The notes: a model not told the origin generated them from the letters alone. A stretch of 64,000 bases of DNA from Halisarca cf. caerulea (GCA_963170055.1 CAUJGJ010000378.1:362501-426500); one strand, 5' to 3'; shown: positions 22,080-32,477, numbered from the stretch's first letter. Made by a program: numbers and translations.

Positions 22080-22903
22080 CTATAGGCCTTGTTCCTAGCA
22101 CTAGGGAATGTGAAGGAGCAAAATATTGGGTATTACTTACTACTGTTTTAGCCAAAATCTCATACGCGGGTGGGACCGCCCTCCTATGAAATGTATGCGC
22201 CCGACTTTGGAAGCTCTGCACCCCCCTATTTAAACTATGCAGCCTTTATTGTTAGAATAAGGGGAGTGAGCTTGGAAAAGGGGAAGGCACAAGGTGATAA
22301 GTCACAGGAAATTTGATTGAGTGCAAAGTATATATAGTAGTATTATATTGTTTTCACTTGCTTTGAAGTCCAGCAAGCTCAACAAACATAGCTACAAAGC
22401 CTCGCCATAGCTACAATGCACCTCCCTAGTCCACATTGATCCATATACTGTATATTCTGGTGACTTCCCTGGTTTCATTCCCCTGAGTGGAAAGCCCAAG
22501 CCCCATTTTGGTTGCCAGAGTAAAGGCAGAAACACACCAGTGTATTCTTTATGTATGTATGTATAATTTTCAGTTATGCTTGGGTATATAACCAGCTCTT
22601 GAACAATATATTGAAAATACAATTATTATCGATGCAGCTGTTATTGTGTACAGTCTAATGTGGATATAGTATAATATACGTAGGTACGTACATCATTGAC
22701 TCTAGCCCCCTCCTTTACTTTTCACTGCATGCTGACTAAAACACTGCACACGTAGCTCATAGGGCCGGTGCTATGCAGAGGCTGCTTCATCAGCCACCAT
22801 TCGTAAGATCAGATCCTGCAGAAACTAACTAGCTGAATGTCGGAGGTTTTAATAATATATAAAATTCTTATGATGTGCAAGTATGATTATTTGAATTTGA
22901 AGG
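22080..22903. other. Gene-free stretch
   Basis: No gene or recognisable repeat seen. Confidence 0.5.
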
Positions 22904-23056
22904 TTAAGTTTTTGTAGGCAGAACCACTACACCATGGACTGAATAGCAACTGAAAGATGATATATCTTTCATATTAATAGCATGCATATACTTTCCAAAA
23001 CGAATGATATACATGAAATATCATACAATCTCTTTGGGGTCATCATAAAGTCATCT
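22904..23056 (-). pseudogene. RTX gene internal fragment (second pseudogene copy)
   Basis: It matches the intact gene at about 28145-28290: AGGCAGAACCACT, then GACTGAAT, then the stretch coding DDFMM-x-PKR against EDFMIIPKR. It is missing nearly everything between this block and the 3' end at 21742-21840. Confidence 0.65.
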
Positions 23057-23494
23057 GTAGTATAAATCTCGTACTTTTTTACAACCAATTATTATTGTAT
23101 TGAAAATATTATGTGTTATACAGTTGAACCACATTTACTTAATATAATATATGAAACTGCTTAATATGAAATATTATCTTTTTTATATAAAACATGAAAC
23201 ATTAGCTACGTCCAAGCCCAAGGTTCAATGTACTGTTTACATGATGCACTTTTAAGATGAAAATTCAGCACAGTGCCCAGAGGTTCATGCTAATGAGGTA
23301 CTGCAGTTATGATAGTGTTATCTCCGAGTATCATTATTGTAAGAAGTGGATGATTGTAATATTTTGATTGATCATGACTTTGCAAATTAAGTGATTCAGG
23401 AGAAATTATTTAACTTAGAGATATGCATGATGCTTGGCCTAAAACTGTTTGAAATGATCTCTAGCTGTCTACTTGTGTTCATAGCAGTTTAACT
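23057..23494. other. Non-coding, related to the 3' flank of the intact RTX gene
   Basis: No gene. The last 100 bases share TGGCCTAAAAC and the approach to the stop codon with 25560-25627, so 3' flanking sequence was duplicated with the gene. Confidence 0.5.
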
Positions 23495-24654
23495 TCAGTT
23501 ACATGTAACTTGGACTGGTTGCTGGCTCAAGAATGTATAATTCAAACTGCAGTCAGCTGTCAATATGGTCAGATGATGATGAGCAGTTCCAGCAAAGTAG
23601 TTCTGAAGGAGCACTGTGGGATGAAGTGGGCTGTAACTCTCACAGAAAGAAGCATTGGTAACTGGTGGGTACAGGTTAATGATACTGGGTACAGCATCAT
23701 GGCATCCTGGAAACTGATCAGTTTGGTTGTTCATAAGAAACTTTGACACAATGCAGATAATTGAGTTGGTAGCTTCCAATTTCAAAGCGAAGTTTCTTTG
23801 TTACAGTATTGATGTAGGACAAGTCAACGGTATTCAGCAATTCATCATCAGCTTTATTTACAATTATAACCTTTGTACCGGAGGATTCAAGTAGGTTGTA
23901 CGTATCAGAGCCGTTTCCTCCAATGAATATGTCATAGCCATATAAAGTGTCATTACCTCCTTCTCCATTAAGAACATTATCCATGGATGAGCTTATCATG
24001 ATGTCTTCATATGGGGCTCCATAAATGTTTTCCACATGGTGTATCTCATCAAGACCATGCGGATGTTGACAGATGCTATTGTTGAGGTCCACATAGATGC
24101 CAATTTCATTGACCACATCTCCTGCATACAAGATGATATCATCACCAGGTCCACCATCAATGTAGTTATCACCAGCTCCTGGTGACAAGATATCATTACC
24201 ACATCCACCATCCAAAATGTCATTGCCACTTCCATCACTCAGAATGTCTTTTCCCGGTCCTCCAAAGAGGGTATCATTGCCAGCTCCTCCTTTGAGGATA
24301 TCATTCCCATCTTCACCCAAGAGTACGTCATTAGCATCTCCACCTATAATTGTATTTGGCTTGTCGTTTCCAGTGATGTGGTTAGCTACAGATTTGTAGC
24401 CATAAACAGATCTCACTTCTCCATGTGTTGTATTATCACTGAGACTTATGTTCTGGTGGCTCATGTGAGTGCTATGTTGACTGGCTTTGTTAATGATAAT
24501 AATCACTGGAGTGAACCTGTCCTCAGGCAAAATAATAAAGGTAATGCCATCACTTGAAAGAATTGTGAGATGATGAGCTTTTGGATCGACTACATAGTCA
24601 ACCAGTGTAGCTGAAAATGACTTTAAGTTAGTGGAATCAGAGGGATCTGTGTAC
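23495..24654 (-). pseudogene. RTX gene C-terminal region, frameshifted and truncated (first pseudogene copy)
   Basis: Two minus-strand frames (24654 to 23718, then 23785 to 23495) together match the last third of the intact protein at high identity. They include the RTX array with GGDANDVLLGEDGNDILKGG and the C-terminal FPGCHDAVPS segment. A frameshift near 23785 separates them. One array repeat is altered (SDGSGND for SGGSGND) and there is a small deletion near 23945. Similarity to the intact gene ends abruptly at 24654. The upstream remains are at 25190-25300, with a MITE between. Not functional. Confidence 0.9.
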
Positions 24655-24761
24655 TCTCAAAAGAGGCACTTACTTTGTACCTGAACAATTTTCTGTGCTT
24701 CAGGACTACAAGTCCAAAATGCCCTTAAAATCACTTTAAAAACAAGTTGAAACTTTTAATA

Positions 24762-25180
24762 GGTTATTTTTATAGTGGCCATGCAATTATTTTTAATGGG
24801 TATCCAAAATGCAGCTGATTTTGAGGCATAAACAAAGTAAGGGCAACAAATTAGTTGTCACTACAGTCTAGCCAATTAGCAATAGTACACTCATAATATG
24901 CTACATTTTAAGGTCCTTGCATACCAATGGTTTGTTAATGATACTCCAAGAGAAAACTGCACCTGAAATGAGGTAATCTTGGCACCCTCATGCATGTTTA
25001 AATTTGCCTTAATTTCCTGAGATATGTCCCATTTCTGATTGAAAATCTGAGTAGCTCCAATAAAATGCCCAAGATTTAACACAATAACAAAACTGTATAT
25101 ACAAATTCTTCAGAATTGTTATGAAAACAATGAAGAAACCAGACATAGTGGAGACTAGCTTAAAATAGTTGGTCATGATC
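24762..25180 (+). mobile_element. Copy of the 400-bp TIR MITE family
   Basis: It opens AGGTTATTTTTATAGTGGCC, the end sequence of the complete member at 36281-36687, and shares the internal blocks CCTGAAATGAGGTAATCTTG and TGCCCAAGATTTAACA. The right end is degenerate. It lies between the two surviving parts of the first RTX pseudogene. Confidence 0.75.
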
Positions 25181-25189
25181 AGTGCAAAT

Positions 25190-25300
25190 AATATCCTGCT
25201 TTTTATCATTTGTGATTTTCTCAATGAAATCTCATAAAATCTCTTTGAAATCATCATATGGTAATCTGCCGCTTGAGTAATATAATCATTAAGGGTCATT
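25190..25300 (-). pseudogene. RTX gene internal fragment (first pseudogene copy)
   Basis: The minus-strand frame reads MTLNDYITQAADYHMMISKR, against VTLNNYDSQETEDFMIIPKR in the intact protein. It is the upstream part of the pseudogene whose 3' end is 23495-24654. About 1.5 kb of coding sequence between them is gone. Confidence 0.75.
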
Positions 25301-25627
25301 CACTTTGTAGAGACTGTATTTCAAATGCCTTAATACATAAACTTTTAAGTACTTATAATACTGGAAACAATAATATCATAATTATTATATGATTATCTTA
25401 TTGAATCAGATTCCGAATTCAAAGTAGACAGCAAATTATAATAGCCATGATAATACAGAGCCACTGAGTGATAAATCAACAATGTCATATCCATAAGATG
25501 TGGATGTATATAGTATTGTAATATAGTGATGACATTGCAATAAAGAAAAATATTGGTAGTAGAGACATGATATACTTGCCATGGCCTAAAACCTGATTAT
25601 CTATTAGACTAATAGCTACGTTTAGCT
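25301..25627. other. 3' flank of the RTX gene
   Basis: No gene. It probably holds the 3' untranslated region. AATAAAG at about 25540-25546 on the plus strand is in the wrong orientation to be the poly(A) signal of this gene. Confidence 0.5.
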
Positions 25628-28600
25628 TCAGTTACATATAACTTGGACTGGTTGCTGGCTCAAAAATGTATAATCCAGACTGCAGTCAGCTGTAACTATG
25701 GTGAGATGTTGATATGCAGTCCCATTAAAGTAGTCCCGAAGGATCAGTGTGGGATGAAGTGGGCTGTAACTCTCACAGAAAGAAGCATTGGCAACAGGTG
25801 GGTACAGGTTAATGAAACTGGGTACAGCATCATGGCATCCTGGAAATTGGTCAGTTTGATTGTTCATAAAAAACTCTGACACAATGCGAACAATCAAGTT
25901 GCTAGTTTCCTGTTCAAAGCGTAGTTTAGTTGTATTGATGTAGGATAAGTCAACAGTATCAAGTAAGCCATCATTAGCTTCATTTATGACAACCTTAGTA
26001 CCAGAGGCTTCAAGGAGATTGTACGTATCAGATCCGTTTCCTCCAATAAGTATGTCATATCCATCATAGGCCATTAATGTATCATTACCTTCTTTTCCTC
26101 GCAGAACATTATCATCCATAAATGAGCTGATCATGGTGTCATTATATGGGGTTCCATAAACATTCTCCACATTGTGTATCTCATCAATGCCATACGGATG
26201 TTGACAAATACCTTTGTTGAGGTCCACATAGATGCCAGTTTCATTGACTGGGTCACCTGCATACATAATGATATCATCACCAGGTCCACCATCAATGTAG
26301 TTATCACCAGCTCCTGGTGATAAGATGTCATTGCCATATCCACCATACAGAATGTCATTGCCACTTCCACCACTCAGAATGTCTTTTCCCGGTCCTCCAA
26401 AGAGGGTATCATTGCCAGCTCCTCCTTTGAGGATATCATTCCCATCTTCACCCAAGAGTACATCATTAGCATCTCCTCCGACAATTGTATTTGGCTTTTC
26501 GTTTCCAGTGATGTGGTTAGCTACAGACCTGTAACCATAAACTGATCTCACTTCTCCATGTGTTGTATTATCACTGAGACTTATGTTCTGGTGGCTCATG
26601 TGAGTGCTATGTTGACTGGCTTTGTTAATGATAATAATCACTGGAGTGAACCTGTCCTCAGGCGATATAATAAAGGTAATGCCATCACTTGAAAGAATTG
26701 TGAGATGACGAGCTTTCGGATCAACTACATAGTCAACCAGTGTAGCTGAAAATGACTTTGTGGCATCAGAGGGATCTGTGTACCGCAATGTAACTGACCT
26801 TGTATCGTTAGTGACCGAAATTTGAGTGTAGTTTGCTCCAAAGAGGACTGTATCAGCAACATTATCATTTGCAACATTTTGAATAGTAATTTGCCCATAT
26901 CCAGGCTTCAAGACATAGGTATCACTACCATTGTTGCCTCTTATGGTACCTCCACCCTCTCTGGGATCAATGTAGTTGTCCATGTCATTGCCTGTGATGA
27001 CATCTGAATGTGGAGAGCCAATGACACGTTTAACCTTCTGAAACATTGCATCCGTCAGATCAATTGTCATGGGCTGCACCGCTTTGGACTTGTCAATCAT
27101 TACTGCCACAGGAGATTGAGTACTTGAAGATGTTAAAGGAAGGGTGAATGCTACACCATCTTTAGAGCGGACCAGAAGATGCTGGTCTCTTGTTCCATCA
27201 AACCAACGGAACAAGACTACCCTAATTTTGGAGGATGAGCTGTCTGTGATATTCAGATTCGGTCCAGCAGCATTTATGTTGATGTTGTCGAAATATGCAT
27301 CAAACAAAAGCAAATCAGTTTTGCCATCATTAGCACTATTTATAATCACACAATGTGCTTCCGGTGCAGGGCTACTATCACGTCCATTTGGAGATGGGAC
27401 CTTCACAACATAGGTGTCCGCACCTTGTTTACCTGCTATGATATCATAACCTCCTCCCCCTGCCATGTAGTTGTCAAGGTCATTTCCCACAATGGTGTCA
27501 TCTTCATGTGTTCCTACTACTGAGGTAACCTGCCTCAAGATTGTGCTAGAGTCAAGGTTAATACTTGTATCCAGAGATGTCAACTCTTTCAAAATTGGGA
27601 TCAGTCTCACCTCACTGGTGTGTGGATTATGGTGAATTTCCAAGAATATGCGGTCCTGTGAATACAAGGTGACATGTTGGTATGTCTTGCCCAGAAACCA
27701 CTTCTTTATTGTCAATGTATAGCTGCCTGATTGGATAATCAAGTCAATGTTGGATGGAGATTTACTTGCATTGATAAACTGAGCATTTGCTGGGAAAATT
27801 ATTGTGTCCAATTTTTCATCTGAAGCCCCATTATCTATTTCATCATTAAATTCTGTAGCTTCATTCTGTATGTTGTATGTATCTGATCCATTCCTACCAT
27901 TCATGTAGTCACTTCCCTTACCAGGAATGATGACATCATCATTATTATAGCCAAACAAAAAGTCAGTGTGATCAGAACCAATCACTTGTTTCACTTTTGG
28001 ATAATCTTGCATTAAAGGACTAGGATCGAACCATACAGAATACTCACTTCCAGCTCCACTGAGAGCATAGGGAACTCCTATTACCTGATTTGACTGTCTT
28101 TTGATATGAAAGAGTACGTAATCTGATGTTTTGAAGTTCAAGTGGCGGTAGGCAGAACCACTGAACCAAGACTGAATGGTAACTTTGAAAGAGGATCCAG
28201 CTGTCATGATGACATCATTTCTGGATGATGAGAATGAAAGGTTTTGATATCTCTTAGGAATGATCATAAAGTCTTCTGTCTCTTGACTATCATAATTGTT
28301 AAGGGTAACATGGGTGGAGTCACCATCGAGAAAGTAGGTGTCTGCTCCCGCATTGCCTTCAACATAGGTGTGCTGTGGTCCAAAATAAAAGGAATCATTT
28401 CCACCATTTCCCTTCACTATGTAGTGATAGTCTGCTAGTCCATATGGTAGATTATTTGGCAATTTCTGAACAGCAAAGAAGTTATTGTTGTCACTGTTTC
28501 CATAGTATTCACCATGCAGTGTCAATCGGTCACCCTGCAAACCAGATATAATTTTCCTCTCATCAACTGGTATAACCCAAAACACTTTAACAGATTGTTT

Positions 28601-31600
28601 CTTGAAGTTGATTTTGTTGGACTCACCGATTCCCATAATAATATCAGTAACTTTTACTTCAAAAATGATAGTTTCAGAATGGTTCCTTACTTGTCCATTT
28701 GTGAGGGTACTCGTCATGGTCAACTCACCCCTTCTTCCTCCTTCTAAGAGTTGGAAATTGATATTTCCTCCATTCCAAGAGTCAGCAGCACCAGCAAAGT
28801 TGATTGCAGGAGCACTTCCATTGCACACAGTGACCTTGAAGTAGTTGTGATAGTCAGCAATTTGTCTCAAAAACTGTTGATTTTCTTGGTATTGTTTCTC
28901 TAATTTTTCAACCTTAAAAGGGGCTGAATATATACCTCCAGTAAGAGTGTCTGCTATGTCGAGAATGGCTTCACCAATACCTTTAAGTACAGCCACAACT
29001 TCCTGTCCAGTGCTAGCATCAGGAGGGAGGGAGTCCAGTTCCTTCTTGATATCAGTGTAGAAACTGTCTATTCCTAAACGTATGATGGTTAACGCAATAA
29101 CAAATGGTTCAGCTTCTGGTCCCAGCAATCCCAGAACTGTGATGAGAGCATCAAGTCCAGCATCAACATAACCAATGACAGTGTGTTGTTGGAGGTCCTC
29201 GTATATGCTGTATATACCAAATGCAGTTCCAACTATCGGAATGTCTTTAAATACCTCTCCAACTTTTCCCACCATGGATAGAAGCTTAGATCCCTCTCCA
29301 GCAATCAGTTTACCAGCATCTTCCCCAACTACTTGACCAATCGTTTCACTGACTCTGCCAATTGCTCTGCTAGCAAGCTTTCCCACAGCTTTCCCGGCTG
29401 CCTTGTATATCTTTTGATTCAATCCACTCAATTCCCCTAGTCCATGGAGGGTTTGAGCCAAGTTGATTGTACCATGCCAGATGTCTCCCCTTTCAAAAGC
29501 TTCAACTGTTCCTTTGATACCCAAGACTGTCCCATAGATGCCCAAACCTTTATTGATCCTCCCCGCAGCTCCTTCCCCTTCTTGTTTTAGACTTTGAGCT
29601 TGTTCATACATTTCATCCATTAGATCCTTTGAAGTCATTTTGGATTCATCAAAATCAGTTTCTACATTTTGACGAGATGAAGGATTAGATGGTTCATAGA
29701 TTTCATAGGTAACTTTCCCTTCTCGGACTGCAATGGAATCTTCATTTACCTCGTACTTTTTCCCAGCAGCAGCTTCTTGTGCTTCTACTGCTTCGGCAAT
29801 CTCCTTGCTGAGATAAAGCTGGTCTCTCAGCATAGCATGTGATGCTTGCAGTGGTGGGCTAAGATCTTCTGCTTCACGATAATCATTAACTTCATTGTTG
29901 ACTGACTCCATCTGTGGCTCCTCTACTTCTCTAGCGTCATAAGGCCCCACAAATAGTGGTCCTGCTACAGCTCTATTGGTTTCAATAAATGTTGAACCTG
30001 TATTATAATCACTTGTCATCACTTCTTTAAGACTCTCCTCAAATTCGTGAATTAAATTCTGCCGTTTTAAAGGAATTCTTGCTTCAACTGATGCACTACC
30101 AGCCCGACGCTTTTGGACCCTTCGAGCACTATCCTTGTAGCCAACATCTACCCATTGCTGAAGGAGTGAACCAATCAGTTTTTTTGTTGACCTCACCTTG
30201 TAGTTTTTTTTTGGTTTGCCCTTTTCTGACTCGTAGAAGTCTATTCTATTTCCATGTTCTCTGGCAGGGCCATCTTCACTATGTTTTATAGGATGACTTC
30301 TAAAGAATGCATTTCTATCAAACATTGGAAAATGTGCATTTAAATCCAAACTAAGTCTATTGGTAACATGAACTCTGTAGTCACGAATTGCTTCATATGT
30401 AAACATGGCAATAGTGGTTTCCCCATTTATGGCATTGGCTCTGTCTGTTTCTATCTCTGAGTGTTCACCACCCATCCACTTACGAGCATCAGGGAAAAAA
30501 TTTTCATCTGTTTGAGGCTGCAGTAGAGCATAGGAATGACCAAACGTATATTGGTTCAAATCCAGGTCAGTGTTTTTAGTTGCTCCTTCATTTGGATTTT
30601 CACTTACAATGACTCCTTCTAGAGTTGTATGGAATGGTTCAAGTTCTTTGGATGATTTCTTCACCTGCAAATCAGACTTAACTTTTACACTGTATACAAA
30701 GTCACCATAGCGATAGTATATGTACTCATCTGCAAATGGCGCTCCAGTGGTATCTGTATTTGTCCAAGTTTTGGTATCCATGTCATAAGAAGGATACTCA
30801 AATCCCTTTTCTCCCCAATGTTGAATTTCTTGTGTTAATTCAGCATAGTTACTAAATTCTCTAATTTTTATCGTCTTGTCTTTGGCAACTCCTTGATCAA
30901 GTACTCTAACAAGTCGTTCTTTCTCAACGTGATTATCCCAATTGAGTCTTAGACTATTAGATTCTGAAACTGTTCGGAAGTGGTCTATGGCAACAAAACT
31001 TATGACATCAAAGAGATCACTATTGCTCAGCTTGACATGTCTAGGATTAGCCGCTTCTCCAGTGTCTTCCAGTTCTATACTGCCCCCAGTGGGCTTGAAA
31101 TTTTCCGGTGAAGCACCAAGGCTGGTATATGTTTGTGAATCAATTTCCTGGGCAATTTTTTCTTGAATGCGATGAGCATTACCAGCATCATCAAGACTAA
31201 TGACTGTTTTTTCGACAGTTCCTGGTTCAGGCCTCCACACTGTGCCGTCATTTGTTTGTTCTCCATACAATTTTCTCCCACTGGAGTCAACTTGCACTAT
31301 CACATTACGTGAGCTTACCTCATCTGCAATCTCCTTCATATCTTGTAGTAATTCTTCTGGGAATCTATCACCAAAAAATTCTTTTTCATCAGGGGTTAAT
31401 AAACCTACTTCACAACCAACTAAACTGATACGCTTGATAGCACCTCTTATATGTATAGCATCACGAAGGAGGGATTTGAGAGCTAAAGATAGCTGTGAAG
31501 CATCCATTCTACCCATTTTAACTGTATTTGTTGCTTCATTCACATATCCGTGGCCTAGTACCTGTATACGTCCACCATGAGGAAGATCATCAATTGGTAC

Positions 31601-31888
31601 AAATCTCGGAGGTATGCCTATTTTTTTATTCCGAAATCCCTCAAATTTTCCATTTGGATTTATGATACTTTCTACTAAGAGAAACTGACCTCCTCTTGAA
31701 GGGTCATTATTATCATTTGGTACCCACTTCACCAATTGTGAATTCTGAGGGTTTTTCTTGAATAGGTGGTATCCAGCACTATCTACTCCATACTCATCCT
31801 CAAGAATAGCAATGATTTGTCCACTGTATGGAGAAGATAGTGCCATTGATGAGAACAGAAATTGAATCATCCATTGCCAATACTGCAT
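25628..31888 (-). CDS. Giant secreted C80-protease-like / RTX-repeat toxin-like protein
   Basis: A single uninterrupted exon of 2086 residues from ATG 31888. The open frame runs further upstream, but without an ATG and past a splice acceptor. Residues 1-22 look like a signal peptide (MIQFLFSSMAL core). A C80-like cysteine protease unit follows: His113 in LGHGY and Cys159 in SLVGCEVG, 46 apart, close to the spacing in clostridial large toxins. A dibasic QKRRAG lies in the middle. At about 780-1100, Gly/Ala-rich and then hydrophobic segments (GLDALITVLGLLG, EPFVIALTIIRLG, about 880-950) resemble a TcdA/TcdB-type pore or translocation region. The C-terminal half has five copies of a WF-x-G-x4-HL...S-x-D motif alternating with GSDTY-type repeats. 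A canonical RTX array (GNDILKGGAGND type) lies at about 1795-1875. Bacterial relatives bind calcium and attack membranes. The function here is unknown, and transfer from bacteria is inferred. Confidence 0.85.
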   Translation of the reverse strand: MQYWQWMIQFLFSSMALSSPYSGQIIAILEDEYGVDSAGYHLFKKNPQNSQLVKWVPNDNNDPSRGGQFLLVESIINPNGKFEGFRNKKIGIPPRFVPIDDLPHGGRIQVLGHGYVNEATNTVKMGRMDASQLSLALKSLLRDAIHIRGAIKRISLVGCEVGLLTPDEKEFFGDRFPEELLQDMKEIADEVSSRNVIVQVDSSGRKLYGEQTNDGTVWRPEPGTVEKTVISLDDAGNAHRIQEKIAQEIDSQTYTSLGASPENFKPTGGSIELEDTGEAANPRHVKLSNSDLFDVISFVAIDHFRTVSESNSLRLNWDNHVEKERLVRVLDQGVAKDKTIKIREFSNYAELTQEIQHWGEKGFEYPSYDMDTKTWTNTDTTGAPFADEYIYYRYGDFVYSVKVKSDLQVKKSSKELEPFHTTLEGVIVSENPNEGATKNTDLDLNQYTFGHSYALLQPQTDENFFPDARKWMGGEHSEIETDRANAINGETTIAMFTYEAIRDYRVHVTNRLSLDLNAHFPMFDRNAFFRSHPIKHSEDGPAREHGNRIDFYESEKGKPKKNYKVRSTKKLIGSLLQQWVDVGYKDSARRVQKRRAGSASVEARIPLKRQNLIHEFEESLKEVMTSDYNTGSTFIETNRAVAGPLFVGPYDAREVEEPQMESVNNEVNDYREAEDLSPPLQASHAMLRDQLYLSKEIAEAVEAQEAAAGKKYEVNEDSIAVREGKVTYEIYEPSNPSSRQNVETDFDESKMTSKDLMDEMYEQAQSLKQEGEGAAGRINKGLGIYGTVLGIKGTVEAFERGDIWHGTINLAQTLHGLGELSGLNQKIYKAAGKAVGKLASRAIGRVSETIGQVVGEDAGKLIAGEGSKLLSMVGKVGEVFKDIPIVGTAFGIYSIYEDLQQHTVIGYVDAGLDALITVLGLLGPEAEPFVIALTIIRLGIDSFYTDIKKELDSLPPDASTGQEVVAVLKGIGEAILDIADTLTGGIYSAPFKVEKLEKQYQENQQFLRQIADYHNYFKVTVCNGSAPAINFAGAADSWNGGNINFQLLEGGRRGELTMTSTLTNGQVRNHSETIIFEVKVTDIIMGIGESNKINFKKQSVKVFWVIPVDERKIISGLQGDRLTLHGEYYGNSDNNNFFAVQKLPNNLPYGLADYHYIVKGNGGNDSFYFGPQHTYVEGNAGADTYFLDGDSTHVTLNNYDSQETEDFMIIPKRYQNLSFSSSRNDVIMTAGSSFKVTIQSWFSGSAYRHLNFKTSDYVLFHIKRQSNQVIGVPYALSGAGSEYSVWFDPSPLMQDYPKVKQVIGSDHTDFLFGYNNDDVIIPGKGSDYMNGRNGSDTYNIQNEATEFNDEIDNGASDEKLDTIIFPANAQFINASKSPSNIDLIIQSGSYTLTIKKWFLGKTYQHVTLYSQDRIFLEIHHNPHTSEVRLIPILKELTSLDTSINLDSSTILRQVTSVVGTHEDDTIVGNDLDNYMAGGGGYDIIAGKQGADTYVVKVPSPNGRDSSPAPEAHCVIINSANDGKTDLLLFDAYFDNININAAGPNLNITDSSSSKIRVVLFRWFDGTRDQHLLVRSKDGVAFTLPLTSSSTQSPVAVMIDKSKAVQPMTIDLTDAMFQKVKRVIGSPHSDVITGNDMDNYIDPREGGGTIRGNNGSDTYVLKPGYGQITIQNVANDNVADTVLFGANYTQISVTNDTRSVTLRYTDPSDATKSFSATLVDYVVDPKARHLTILSSDGITFIISPEDRFTPVIIIINKASQHSTHMSHQNISLSDNTTHGEVRSVYGYRSVANHITGNEKPNTIVGGDANDVLLGEDGNDILKGGAGNDTLFGGPGKDILSGGSGNDILYGGYGNDILSPGAGDNYIDGGPGDDIIMYAGDPVNETGIYVDLNKGICQHPYGIDEIHNVENVYGTPYNDTMISSFMDDNVLRGKEGNDTLMAYDGYDILIGGNGSDTYNLLEASGTKVVINEANDGLLDTVDLSYINTTKLRFEQETSNLIVRIVSEFFMNNQTDQFPGCHDAVPSFINLYPPVANASFCESYSPLHPTLILRDYFNGTAYQHLTIVTADCSLDYTFLSQQPVQVICN

Positions 31889-31904
31889 GATTGGAAGGTT
31901 CAAA

Positions 31905-31918
31905 TCTGTAAAGGAAAC
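31905..31918 (-). other. Probable 3' splice site upstream of the RTX start codon
   Basis: On the minus strand the sequence is GTTTCCTTTACAG, followed 17 bases later by the ATG at 31888. This is a good pyrimidine tract plus AG, so the start codon probably lies just inside a second exon after a 5' untranslated exon. It explains why the open frame upstream of 31888 should not be counted as protein. Confidence 0.6.
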
Positions 31919-32065
31919 ATATATAGCAATGATATTATGAGGTGCATGCAAAACATTTGAAAAATTAATGATAATAAGTTGTATAGAATTGATGGCAAGA
32001 CTGCATGAGCAACAAGTAATTCGAATTAAAAATCCGGGGATCTGCCGCCTCACACGCTTAAATTA

Positions 32066-32241
32066 CAGTAAAATCTCGATAATTAGAATCATGATAATTA
32101 GAATATCTGCCTTAATTCAAACATTGATGAATGTACCGTTCCTAATGTATGCAGTACATATGTGGTTGGTTAATTAGAACTTATGGATAATTAGAAATTT
32201 TTTACCGGAAATTCAAGGTTCTAATTAAAGAGATTCTACTG
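32066..32241. mobile_element. 176-bp pogo/Tigger-like MITE
   Basis: The left end CAGTAAAATCTCGATAATTA and the reverse complement of the right end (CAGTAGAATCTCTTTAATTA) match closely. TA lies directly outside both ends (32064-32065 and 32242-32243). It is in the presumed promoter or first intron of the RTX gene. Confidence 0.85.
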
Positions 32242-32430
32242 TACTTGCAAAGCATTGAAGGGTAAGTGCACAGCTGAACATGCATTGAACATACTGTTTA
32301 TTGTAACTGGTCGATTGTTTTGAAAACTGTTCCTATAACCCATTCCTGTGCAAATTCATACTTCTCTATTACTATTATATAAATCTATTACTATTATATG
32401 GATTCTCTATTATAAAACTTTTGTTGAAAT

Positions 32431-32435
<5 letters not shown>

Positions 32436-32477
<42 letters not shown>
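32436..32477. repeat. AT microsatellite
   Basis: A pure AT run next to the LINE relic. Confidence 0.95.

Noticed and set aside
25628..31888. Bacterial symbiont contamination as the source of the RTX gene
   Set aside because: It sits in one contig with animal LINEs, MITEs and tandem pseudogenes carrying MITE insertions, and has no neighbouring bacterial genes. Long-read confirmation is still advisable.
31889..32053. Extending the RTX protein by 55 residues to the first codon of the open frame at 32053
   Set aside because: The frame there begins with GTG, not ATG, and crosses a good splice acceptor at 31905-31918; ATG 31888 with a signal peptide is more likely.
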